Shown here in pieces: positions 55,755 through 64,000 of a DNA stretch of 64,000 bases. How positions within the stretch are numbered: position 1 is the stretch's first letter; every line of letters begins with the position of its first letter. Where the stretch lies: positions 62,001 through 126,000 of the forward strand of contig MU405316.1 of NCBI GenBank assembly GCA_022836615.1, written 5' to 3'. Source of the DNA: Annulohypoxylon bovei var. microspora. Taxonomy: Eukaryota > Ascomycota > Sordariomycetes > Xylariales > Hypoxylaceae. The notes beneath the pieces are model-generated. The model did not search any database. It was not told the origin of the DNA and saw only the letters and a program-made list of their open reading frames with translations. The translations under genes were made by a program, and so were the position numbers.

Positions 55755-57265
55755 ATGGCTCTAACGCAACCTATCACAGTCGAGGCTCTGCCAGATCTCC
55801 TCAAGGATGATAACAAGGTTAAGCTGTCTGGAGTTGACGTAGACGGGATGCTACGAGGGAAAGTCGTGTCCAAGAAGAAGTTCCTGTCTATAGCCAAGGA
55901 AGGGTTCGGTTTCTGCAGCGTCATTTTCGGCTGGGACATGCACGACAGGACTTACGACAAGGAGCTCAAGATCAGCAACAGGCAGAACGGCTATCGCGAC
56001 TTGATCGCCGTGCCTGACCTGAACAGCTTCCGGCGCATCCCCTGGGAGGACAACGTTCCCTTCTTCTTGGTCAGCTTCTTCGACGACGACTCGAATCCAG
56101 TATGCGCCGACCCGCGTGGCCTGCTCAGAACTACCGTCGAGAAGCTGCAAAAGGCGGGCTACGATGCTATGGCGGGAGGTCCGTTTCACGGCTGTGCTCT
56201 GTTGATGTTGACGACGCTAACTATCCTACAGCCGAGCTCGAATTCTTCCAATTCAAGGTACCCTCTTCGCCCTCCTCCAGCACGGATTCCCCCTCCCCGT
56301 CCGTCACCGCGTATCTAAACGACAACCCGCCGCACGCGCTACCGCCCCTGACCGAGGGCATGTTCGGATACAGCGTCACGCGACCGACGCTCAACAAGTC
56401 GTATTACTACGACGTGTACAACTCTTGCGCCAAATTTAGGTGCGATCTGGAGGGCTGGCACACGGAAAGCGGGCCAGGGGTTTACGAAGCGGCGTTGGAA
56501 TTTGGCCAGATATCCGAGATGGCCGATCGGGCATCCCTCTTCAAGTACGTCGTCAGGTCGGTCGCAAACGGTTACGGGATCACCCCCTGCTTTATGGCAA
56601 AGCCGAGGCACGGTCTACCGGGGAACAGCGGACATACCCACGTGTCCGTCGTAGATAAGGACGGCAAGAACCTATTCTTCCGCGAAGAGAAGGACGAGAA
56701 CGCCAAATATCCCGACATCGTCCACCTGAGCGACCTCGGAAGGCATTTCCTCGCAGGTATCCTGGTCGGCTTACCTGACGTGATGCCGATGCTTGCGCCT
56801 ACGATAAATAGTTACAAGCGGCTGGTCGAGAACTTCTGGGCCCCCGTGACCGTCTCCTGGGGCCTGGAACACCGCGCCGCTTCCGTCCGGCTAATCGCGC
56901 CGCCCACTTCCAAACCCGGCGCGACCCGGTTCGAGGTTCGCGTGCCGGGAGCGGACGCGAACCCCTACTTCGTCATGTCGGCCGTCTTGGCCCTAGGCTG
57001 GCGCGGCGTAGAGAAGAAGCTCGAGATTCCGATCCCCCCGCTCGGGAAAGAGCAGGACGTAGGCGACACCGCCGACCAAGGAGCTCGCCTGGCGAGAAAT
57101 TTGAAGGAGGCTACGGACAGGTTTATGAGAAAGGATAGCATCGCCCGCGAAGTTTTCGGCGATGATTTCGTGGACCACTTCGGCGGCACCCGAGAGAACG
57201 AGATACGGCTCTGGGACGAGGCTGTCACGGACTGGGAACTGAAAAGATACATCGAGACGGTATGA
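55755..57265 (+). CDS. Glutamine-synthetase-fold ligase (GlnA/gamma-glutamylpolyamine-synthetase-like)
   Basis: An ATP-dependent gamma-glutamyl ligase of 485 aa, probably cytosolic. Exons are 55755-56178 and 56232-57265; the 53-nt intron has a GACGCTAACTATCC branch region. The N-terminal beta-grasp shows VKLSGVDVDGMLRGKVVSKKKF and FGFCSVIFGWDMHD. In the catalytic domain, YDAMAG/AELEFFQF supplies the glutamate ligands, ESGPGVYEAAL the next, NSGHTHVS the His site, and RFEVRVPGADANPYFVMSA the C-terminal Arg/Glu region. The pattern (GHTHVS instead of GxHxHxS of true GS-I, and ANPYF) is that of fungal GS-like proteins related to PuuA and to the FluG C-terminal domain. It is not the eukaryotic GS-II used for ammonium assimilation. 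The acceptor amine is unknown. Confidence 0.92.
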
Positions 57266-57882
57266 GTAGCATGTGACGGTTGACGCTTGTTGATGATGCT
57301 TTTAGACCGGATGTATGATATCCTGTATAACAACCCCGAGACGAGTTTAGTAACCTTTTCTTGATAGAATCTTGAAATAGAAGAATCCATTTCCTTAAGT
57401 GTAGCGACTATTGGCCGTATTCTAGCAGGCGTGACTACCTACCTACCTAGGTAATTGATGGCCTTGTTCCCGTACGGCAACTCGCATATGATGATACTCT
57501 AAGGAGTTTCCACATTGATGCTCTGGCTCGGAGAGAATGATTCGATCCGAATACCACTCTACGAGTTACCTACATAATAATTAATCAATGTCCGCTACGG
57601 CTCTAGGATATCTGATATATGCCATTTTCATTGCGGGCTAAGGTAGTACAGCTATATGGCAGTACAGCTATGGTACAGCTATGATCTCGAGGTGACGTTG
57701 CCCAAGATGCCGATGTATCATGTTCGGACGGCTCTAGATTTATTATCCATAACCCCGCTTGGTACTACTCAACGACTTCATATCCTATTGTTAACATTAA
57801 GGTCTATTGCCATGATTGCATTTAGGACCAATGCTAAAGTTGAAGGCATCTATTCATTCTGATAACCCGCTAGGTACTTAAC
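57266..57882. other. Intergenic between GS-like and dienelactone-hydrolase-like genes
   Basis: 617 bases with one CTACCTACCTACCTAGGTAATT run near 57436-57456 and a short direct repeat CAGTACAGCTATGG near 57646-57680. No gene was recognised. Confidence 0.55.
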
Positions 57883-59269
57883 ATGGATCCAAAATTAACA
57901 ATCGCAGCTCCTCTCTCACGGCGAGGTCGTGGTCCAGGATTGCTTCTTCTAGTCGATGAAGGACTTGATCTTCGCAGACACAAAAAGACCTTAGACCCAC
58001 CACCCCTATTGAAATGGGCGGAGGAGGGCTTCGCCGTTGCCCAGCTGAGAGCTGCGGCGTCTGACGGGGATATGATACACGATCGTCTTCGCTCAGCACT
58101 CTCCCAATTATCGAAGCTGTCGTCCTGCGACCAAACCGAGAGAATTGGAATCATCAGTGAGCGAATAGAACTATCTTGGACGTTTTGGACGCGTGTGGAG
58201 TCGTAATGACTGGGCTGACTGTGTAGCAACGAAAAGTTTATATGCCTGTCGTAGAACCCGCCATACAGAAAACAATCGAGGCTTATTCCGAAATCTGTGC
58301 CGTGATCTGGTACGGCGCATCTTCGGCGAGCACTATTAGAAGCGAGCTACCGTTGCTAGCACACGTGGTCGGGACTACGAAGACCGAAAGGGATATCGCC
58401 GACGAAGGTCGCAATGCAAAGCGTTTCTACTATACCGATGCGAGATCTTTCTTCGCCATCCCGGCAAACGAAGACTATCACGAGTCTTTAGCCTCGGTGG
58501 CCCATACGCGGACGCTCTCTTTCCTGAAGCCGCTTGCTGGCGGACCTCACTTCGACCTCGAGAAGGTTTGGGACGAGCACACGTACTGGGAATTCGAAGC
58601 ACGATCGGTCGAGGAGACGATGGCGACTATGGTCGAGGAGCCCTACGTGAACCACATCCCGACGCTGACCGGGGGCGTCGGACGGCAGGCCTTGACCAAT
58701 TTCTACAGGGACCACTTCATCTTCAGCAACCCGCCCGACACGAAACTTGAGCTCGTGAGTCGGACCGTAGGAATTGATCGCGTAGTCGACGAATTCCTCT
58801 TCAAGGCAACTCACGACCGCGCGATCGACTGGCTGTATGTGCTGCGTCGATGCTCTTGCATAAAGGTGTTGGTCAGCTTATTTATGTCTTTAGCGCTCCC
58901 GGCATCCCGGCAACCGGACGACCTATCAGTATCCCCTTTACGAGCGTGGTGAACATCCGCGGTGACCGTCTCTACCACGAGCATATCAGCTGGGACCAAG
59001 CAACGCTGCTGAAGCAGTTAGGTCTGCTCCCCGACTACCTTCCATTCCCGTATCCCCTCAGAGGAGACGAAGCCGCAACAACTAATACGAATTTCGAATA
59101 CCGTCTTCCTGTTGCCGGGGCCGAAAGCGCGCTCAAGCTCTCCAACCAGAGCTCGGTAAACTCGAATGCGATGCTTCAATACCATCACAGGGAAGCTACT
59201 AATCTAAATGTCCCCTATTTGGCGAAGTGGAAAACTGAGGTTGGACGTCCTGCATCATTAGAAGGGTGA
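57883..59269 (+). CDS. Dienelactone-hydrolase-like / NTF2-like (SnoaL) fusion protein
   Basis: A two-part protein of about 415 aa from exons 57883-58156, 58237-58834 and 58894-59269. The first intron ends at an AAAG acceptor (58236) so that IGII/YMPVVEP stays in frame; the second begins GTATGT at 58835 and restores DWL/APGIPATGRP. The N-terminal half has the divergent alpha/beta-hydrolase pattern of fungal carboxymethylenebutenolidase-like proteins: DPKLTIAAPLSRRGRGPGLLL, LKWAEEGFAVAQL and AVIWYGASS (Cys nucleophile motif absent or replaced). The C-terminal half is an NTF2-like fold: DEHTYWEFEARSVEETMATM, EPYVNHIPTLTGG, FYRDHFIFSNPPDT, SRTVGIDRVVDEFLF and GDRLYHEHISWDQATLLKQLGLLP. The reaction is unknown. 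The C-terminal half is strongly recognisable; the hydrolase half may be inactive. Confidence 0.85.
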
Positions 59270-59912
59270 AAGACGGGATAAAGGTAATTCTTGTTATTTA
59301 CCTTTTATTTATTAAAATACCTAGGTCTTAGGTCTTAGGACCTAGGTATTTTATGAGGCAACTCCCCGCGTTCTTGACGCAATGTAAGCTTTATCTAACC
59401 AATATCGTAGCTCGGTTAGTGGAGTTCCCCCAGTGCCAGGTGATATGTAGGCTTAATATTGTACCTACCAGTGAAGATAGAGACCTATTATTAGGCTGGT
59501 AGGCTGTTAGGAGACGCACGGCGCACCGACAAGGGCATGCTTTAAAACATCCAACCAATGCTCGGAGCTTGGTAGTTCAACGCCAAGATGATCTCCAGGT
59601 TTCAAGTAAAAGCTCCATTGTCGGAGGCGACGTTGACCGAGTTTCAATGTCCTATTCTACCTAGTACCATCTGAGAGAGAATGAACTTATAATCCTATTG
59701 TTTTCGTGTCTCCATTAACAGCCCAAATGACTTCTTAAGCTGTTATACTTGAAAGTTTTTTCCTTTTTTTTTTCTTCCCTACCTAGGTACTTTATTATCT
59801 CTCCGAATGAGACCCTTCAACGGTCATCTTTCCCACTAAAGCAACCGTCGTCGTCGAACCAACGGCTTGCTGGATCATCGCGCGCGACGGGGCCTCGGGG
59901 CCTTAGACAACG
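59270..59912. other. Intergenic between DLH-like and GH3 genes
   Basis: 643 bases holding the hairpin at 59313-59353 and a pyrimidine-rich, likely promoter/5' UTR stretch before the GH3 start. Confidence 0.6.
59313..59353 (+). terminator. Hairpin of 15-bp perfect arms downstream of the DLH-like gene
   Basis: The arms TAAAATACCTAGGTC and GACCTAGGTATTTTA are exact reverse complements around an 11-nt loop, starting about 43 bp after the stop. It would form a strong stem in the 3' UTR. Calling it a processing or termination element is inference; it may equally be a small TAGG-type repeat. Confidence 0.5.
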
Positions 59913-62798
59913 ATGGACTCGAGCAAAGAGAAGTTGCTGAGCCCCGGCTCGGGCTATGAGCAAGACCATTTCCGACGTTCTTACGACGCTCGCGAGTCGT
60001 TCGACCTCGACTCAGATCTCGACGCGACCGAATTTCTCCAGTCCGACCCTCTCACATCCTCCAAACCATCCGCCGGCGCCTTTTCAACCCAGCCTCGTAA
60101 CCGCTGGCTACGGAAACCGTGTGGGTGCCTCGCCGGCCGCTCGACCAAATGTATCATCGGCTGCTTGTGCGTCTTCGCTCTGGTATGGCTAGCCCTCGGC
60201 GCAGGCGGCTTCTTCGCGTTTAAGAAATACAAACAGTCGCCCCCGGATGGCTTATCACCGCCGTGGTATCCGACCCCGAAAGGCGGTTCGGCGAGGAGCT
60301 GGGCCGATAGCTACCGGAAGGCGAGCGAGATGGTGGCTAAGATGACATTGCCGGAGAAGGTAAACGTGACGACAGGAACGGGGTGGAAGATGGGTCCAGC
60401 CGTAGGAAATACCGGCCCCGCAGTCCACGTAGGGTTCCCGGCCCTAGCACTTCAAGATGGACCGCTAGGTATTCGGTTTGCCGACAATGCCACGGCATTT
60501 CCCGCCGGTGTGACCGTCGGCGCGACGTGGAACAAAGAGCTGATGTATCGATGGGGGAGCGCCCACGCGATCGAGGCGAGGAAGAAAGGCGTCAACGTGA
60601 TCTTGGGACCCTGCATCGGCCCGCTAGGTCGCATGCCGGCAGGCGGCAGAAACTGGGAAGGCTTCGGAGCAGATCCCTACCTGCAAGGTATCGCAGCGGC
60701 CGAGTCTATCAAGGGAATCCAGGACGAGGGCGTCATGGCTACCATCAAGCATCTCGTAGCAAACGAGCAGGAGCACTTCCGGCAGCCGTGGGAATGGGGT
60801 CTTCCGAACGCGCTGAGCTCTAACATCGACGACCGAACCATGCACGAGCTATATCTGTGGCCGTTCGGGGACTCCGTCAAGGCCGGCGTGGCGAGCATCA
60901 TGTGCAGCTACAACATGATAAACAACTCGTACGCCTGCGGCAACTCGAAGCTGCTCAACGGCCTGCTGCGGGACGAGATGGGCTTTCAGGGTTTCGTGAT
61001 GAGCGACTGGCTCGCGCAGAGAAGCGGCGTCTCCACCGCGCTAGCCGGTCTAGACATGACCATGCCCGGCGACGGAGAATTCTGGGCGAACGGCAAATCC
61101 TTCTGGGGCCCCGAGCTGACGAGATCCATCCTCAATGGGTCCGTACCCCTCGATAGGTTGAACGACATGGTAACCCGGATCGTCGCGGCGTGGTATCAGC
61201 TAGGCCAGGACGACGAGACGAAATTCGATCGCAAGGGTCCCAACTTCTCGTCGTGGACGAACGACCCCGAAGGCGTCTCCGCGCCCGGAAGCCCCACCGA
61301 GCAGGAGACGGTTCCGGTTAACAAATATATCGACGTGATGGGCGATCACGCGTCGATAGCACGGCAGATCGCAGCCGAGGGTACCGTTCTTCTCAAGAAC
61401 GACGGCTTGCTGCCTCTCACCCGTGACGCCGATACCCGCCCGAACGAGACACGACGTGACGGCCCGCTGCAGATTGCCATATTCGGCGACGACGCGGGGC
61501 CCGGCGACGGGCCCAACCACTGCCCGGATCGCGGATGCAACCAGGGCACGCTGGCTTCGGGCTGGGGTTCCGGCTCCGTCGAGTTCCCCTACCTCGTCAC
61601 GCCGGTCGAGGCTCTGTCTAAGAGCTGGGAGGGTAACGAGGGCGTAAAGGTGTCGACGTATCTGACAAACAAGCCGCCGTTCGAAAAGCAGCCCGAGATC
61701 TTGCTAGACGCTCAGCTGTGCGTCGTCTTCGCGAACGCCGACTCCGGCGAAGGGTACAAGGCCTGGGAGGCTGTGAAAGGCGACCGGCCGGATCTGTTCT
61801 TACAAAAAGGAGGAGACGAGCTGATCGTCCAAGTCGCACAAGGATGCCACGGCGGCGACGGGGACGTGCTCGTCGTCATCCACACGGTCGGCCCCGTCGT
61901 GATGGAGAAGTGGATCGACCTACCCAACATCAAGGCAGTGATCCTCGCGAACCTGCCCGGCCAGGAGAGCGGCAACGCGCTCGCGGATGTCGTATTCGGC
62001 GACGTCAACCCGAGCGGAAAGCTGCCCTGGACTATCGGCAAGACCTTGGACGACTACGGAGAGGGCGCCAAGATCATGTACATACCCAACGGCGTCGTGC
62101 CGCAGCAGGACTTCAAAGAGGGTCTCTACGTCGACTACCGATATTTCGACAAGTACGACATAGAACCCCGCTTCGAGTTCGGATTCGGCTTGAGCTACAC
62201 CACTTTCAAGTTTGGCGACTGCGTCGTCAGCGAGCTTAAGAAGAAGAGCGCCTTCCCCGCGCCGCGGCCCAAGGATTTCGCGGTTCCGCCCGAGTACGAT
62301 GCTAGCATTCCCGACGAGGGGGAGGCGATCTTCCCAGAGGGTTTCCGAAAGCTCGAGAAATACGTCTATCCATACCTCGACACCGTCGACGATATAGTAT
62401 CCGAACCTTACCCTTATCCCGACGGGTACGGTGTTAAACAACCCCCTTCCGGCGCGGGAGGCGAGGAAGGTGGAAATCCCGACCTCTGGGAGACTTACGT
62501 CACGGTGTCCGTCAACGTCACGAACGCCGGCGGCAGAGCAGGCAAGGTCGTGCCGCAGCTATACCTGGAATACCCGCAAGGCGTCTCCACGGTCGACTTC
62601 CCGGTCAAGGTGCTTCGCGGATTTGACAAGCTATTGCTAGGAAAAGACGAGGCTAAGACGATCACATTCAACTTGACAAGACGAGACTTGAGCTACTGGG
62701 ATATCAACGCGCAGAATTGGGCTATGGTTGTCGACGGCGAGTACAAATTTTGGGTCGGCCAGAGTTCGAGGGACCTGCCAGTTTCCGGGAGCTGGTAG
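59913..62798 (+). CDS. Glycoside hydrolase family 3 beta-glucosidase, type II membrane protein
   Basis: It releases glucose from beta-linked gluco-oligosaccharides at the cell surface. It is a single exon of 961 aa, unusual for this intron-rich window. The N-terminal cytosolic tail of about 78 residues is followed by one helix at about 80-103 (CIIGCLCVFALVWLALGAGGFFAF), placing the enzyme outside. The GH3 N-terminal barrel contains ALQDGPLGIRFAD, GRNWEGFGADPYL, the substrate-binding KH of IKHLVANEQE, and the catalytic nucleophile Asp 365 in GFVMSDWLAQ. The C-terminal domain includes EGTVLLKNDGLLPL, VEFPYLVTPVEAL, LPGQESGNALADVVFGDVNPSGKLPWTIG and FGFGLSYTTF. A fibronectin-III-like end follows (VTNAGGRAGKVVPQLYLEYP, KVLRGFDK). 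Architecture and size match the membrane-bound BglE/BglF-like group in Aspergillus; exact orthology is not claimed. Confidence 0.95.
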   Translation: MDSSKEKLLSPGSGYEQDHFRRSYDARESFDLDSDLDATEFLQSDPLTSSKPSAGAFSTQPRNRWLRKPCGCLAGRSTKCIIGCLCVFALVWLALGAGGFFAFKKYKQSPPDGLSPPWYPTPKGGSARSWADSYRKASEMVAKMTLPEKVNVTTGTGWKMGPAVGNTGPAVHVGFPALALQDGPLGIRFADNATAFPAGVTVGATWNKELMYRWGSAHAIEARKKGVNVILGPCIGPLGRMPAGGRNWEGFGADPYLQGIAAAESIKGIQDEGVMATIKHLVANEQEHFRQPWEWGLPNALSSNIDDRTMHELYLWPFGDSVKAGVASIMCSYNMINNSYACGNSKLLNGLLRDEMGFQGFVMSDWLAQRSGVSTALAGLDMTMPGDGEFWANGKSFWGPELTRSILNGSVPLDRLNDMVTRIVAAWYQLGQDDETKFDRKGPNFSSWTNDPEGVSAPGSPTEQETVPVNKYIDVMGDHASIARQIAAEGTVLLKNDGLLPLTRDADTRPNETRRDGPLQIAIFGDDAGPGDGPNHCPDRGCNQGTLASGWGSGSVEFPYLVTPVEALSKSWEGNEGVKVSTYLTNKPPFEKQPEILLDAQLCVVFANADSGEGYKAWEAVKGDRPDLFLQKGGDELIVQVAQGCHGGDGDVLVVIHTVGPVVMEKWIDLPNIKAVILANLPGQESGNALADVVFGDVNPSGKLPWTIGKTLDDYGEGAKIMYIPNGVVPQQDFKEGLYVDYRYFDKYDIEPRFEFGFGLSYTTFKFGDCVVSELKKKSAFPAPRPKDFAVPPEYDASIPDEGEAIFPEGFRKLEKYVYPYLDTVDDIVSEPYPYPDGYGVKQPPSGAGGEEGGNPDLWETYVTVSVNVTNAGGRAGKVVPQLYLEYPQGVSTVDFPVKVLRGFDKLLLGKDEAKTITFNLTRRDLSYWDINAQNWAMVVDGEYKFWVGQSSRDLPVSGSW

Positions 62799-63040
62799 CT
62801 TTAACTTGCGAGGCTTGTTTTGAGGGTCATCTTAGGGAGACCTTAGAGATACGGCAGCATGACCACATGGCACATGACTACATAGCATAGATGACCTTGA
62901 TATTTTGAATTTATGCATAGGCAGAAGGGGCAGGCGTCGAAGGAAAATCATCGATTTAGTTTTTATTTTTCTACTCTTGCATCCACCATATAACTAACAC
63001 GTGTCTGCGAGTAGCCGCCTTGAGCATCGAGCCATTTCAG

Positions 63041-63913
63041 CTAAAGAAAGTTTTCCCCTGCTACTCCAGCCTCCAGAAATGCTGGCCGAGGTCCCGACTG
63101 ACCAGCAAGGCTCGGAAATTGTGCTAGCGCATCTGAGGTATTCCCAGAGCTCGCATTCGCCACCGCCGGTATCTCAAGCTTGATCCAATTCGGAGGCTTG
63201 ACTTCGGGACAGCCGTGCGCGCAAGTCATGTCGGGAACTGAAGAGTCGGGCATCCAGCCAATCTGATGCTTGCAGGGGTAATCACGCTCGTACAACTTCT
63301 CGTAATAACCGGAACATGAGAGCCAACCCCACCAGTTATAGAGCACATCATCTAAAGCACGTTGAATTCATTTCTTCGTCAGCCAATTTCGTCTCTCTTA
63401 TCTCTCACAAGTCGTCTAAAGATTTAAAAGAGCATCGCTCGGGGCTGGGGCTGGGGCTGGAGCTGGATCAGCCTAGTAGTGGTTGGGACACGGGTGAGGA
63501 TCGGGGACGCATACTCATGTTGATCTGGCTATAGACGATAGTTCCGTCGAACTTGATGCAGTCGCAACCCAGATAGTAGCGATCTTCGGTGATCTTGCAA
63601 TCGAAACATCGTTGTCTGAAGTTCCCCCTTAATACAAGGTTAGCTTGCGCCCCGAAGTTAGAGAAGGACAGCGAACTTACATCTTCTGAGGAGTCAAGAC
63701 ACCGTCGACATCCGCAATGCACCAGTCCAAGGGGATCGAGGTGTAGGCGTTGATGTTACATACGTGGTCGAGACAGTACGTCCGGGCCTCGCCGTCCTCG
63801 TACTCCCAGTTTAACTGACAGCCCTGCGTCAGGAAACCAATCGAGTGTGCTATCCGCGCCATACAACACCAGGTAGCGAAGTAACTAGCGAGTCTCGTGT
63901 GCCAACCACCCAT
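63041..63913 (-). CDS. CVNH-like (cyanovirin-N fold) secreted protein
   Basis: A small Cys-rich protein of about 218 aa, assembled from exons 63913-63681, 63627-63515 and 63351-63041, all in frame. The N-terminus (residues 1-30, containing LASYFATWCCM and HSIGFL) is a weak signal-peptide candidate. The core shows the two-copy CVNH pattern: CQLNWEYEDGEARTYCLDHV, IPLDWCIADVDGVLTPQ/GNF, RQRCFDCKITEDRYYLGCDC, DGTIVYSQINMNDVLYN and WLSC. A C-terminal extension follows with more Cys (CKHQIGW, DMTCAHGCPEVKP) and a low-complexity tail. The CVNH fold binds mannose glycans in other proteins; a lectin role here is inference. Intron 2 contains a GGGGCT repeat on the plus strand. Confidence 0.7.
63441..63466 (+). 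repeat. GGGGCT repeat inside an intron of the CVNH-like gene
   Basis: Three GGGGCT units plus a degenerate GGAGCTGG form a guanine-rich tract able in principle to form a G-quadruplex on the plus strand, which is the template strand for this gene. Confidence 0.85.
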
Positions 63914-64000
63914 CTTTACAGGCTCGGTGATTAATACTTGTGGCGTGTTACTATCCCCTCAACATCTCAGAATGAAAATTCTTGGAACAGCCCCCCCGCG

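Noticed and set aside
61920..62441. Long frames of about 170 codons on both strands within the GH3 gene
   Set aside because: Shadows of the GC-rich GH3 coding sequence.

Overview
The window is nuclear DNA of a filamentous ascomycete (Pezizomycotina, most likely a Sordariomycete). The genes carry short introns of about 50-190 nt with GT..AG borders and CTAAC/CTGAC-like branch points. Proteins include a Zn2Cys6 regulator with a fungal-specific core, pisatin-demethylase-type P450, Crh-type GH16, DUF4360 and a CVNH-like secreted protein. The long intergenic stretches are strewn with TAGG/CCTA tetramer runs. No finer taxonomy can be read from the sequence alone. All exon borders given here were joined by hand from reading frame, splice motifs and family similarity; none has transcript support.

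Layout. 1-14 kb: the 5' end of a secreted S41 peptidase runs off the left edge. Next come a xylose-isomerase-like TIM-barrel gene broken by three in-frame stops, a P450, a Zn2Cys6 regulator and an indoleamine 2,3-dioxygenase, all on the minus strand, then a sugar-bisphosphatase on plus. 14-18.5 kb: a cytosolic GH105 unsaturated-uronyl hydrolase diverges from a DAL5-type MFS transporter, a plausible pectin-fragment pair. 18.7-19.85 kb: a 1.19-kb non-coding element with about 400-bp inverted arms. 20-25.5 kb: an RNPS1-like splicing factor, a cupin protein and an unrecognised proline-rich protein. 25.5-31.4 kb: an AT-rich gene desert. 31.4-42.4 kb: three plus-strand wall-polysaccharide genes, namely a membrane-anchored GH16, a GT2 synthase and a Crh transglycosylase. 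43.4-44.2 kb: a secreted DUF4360 protein with an odd first intron.

46.5-51.3 kb holds the clearest functional unit: 2-methylcitrate synthase and mitochondrial 2-methylisocitrate lyase transcribed divergently from one 1.3-kb region. These are the first and last enzymes of the methylcitrate cycle, which oxidises propionyl-CoA to pyruvate. An SDR oxidoreductase follows. 55.7-64 kb: a glutamine-synthetase-like ligase, a dienelactone-hydrolase/NTF2-like fusion, a type II membrane GH3 beta-glucosidase and a CVNH-like secreted protein.

The most unusual item is the TIM-barrel gene at 2851-3870. Its reading frame is intact over 340 codons except for three stops. Each stop is one C:G-to-T:A transition from a conserved sense codon, and each could also become tryptophan by A-to-I mRNA editing, which is known in Sordariomycetes. 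Also notable are the methylcitrate pair, the long inverted-repeat element and an apparent frameshift or misplaced intron in the DUF4360 gene.
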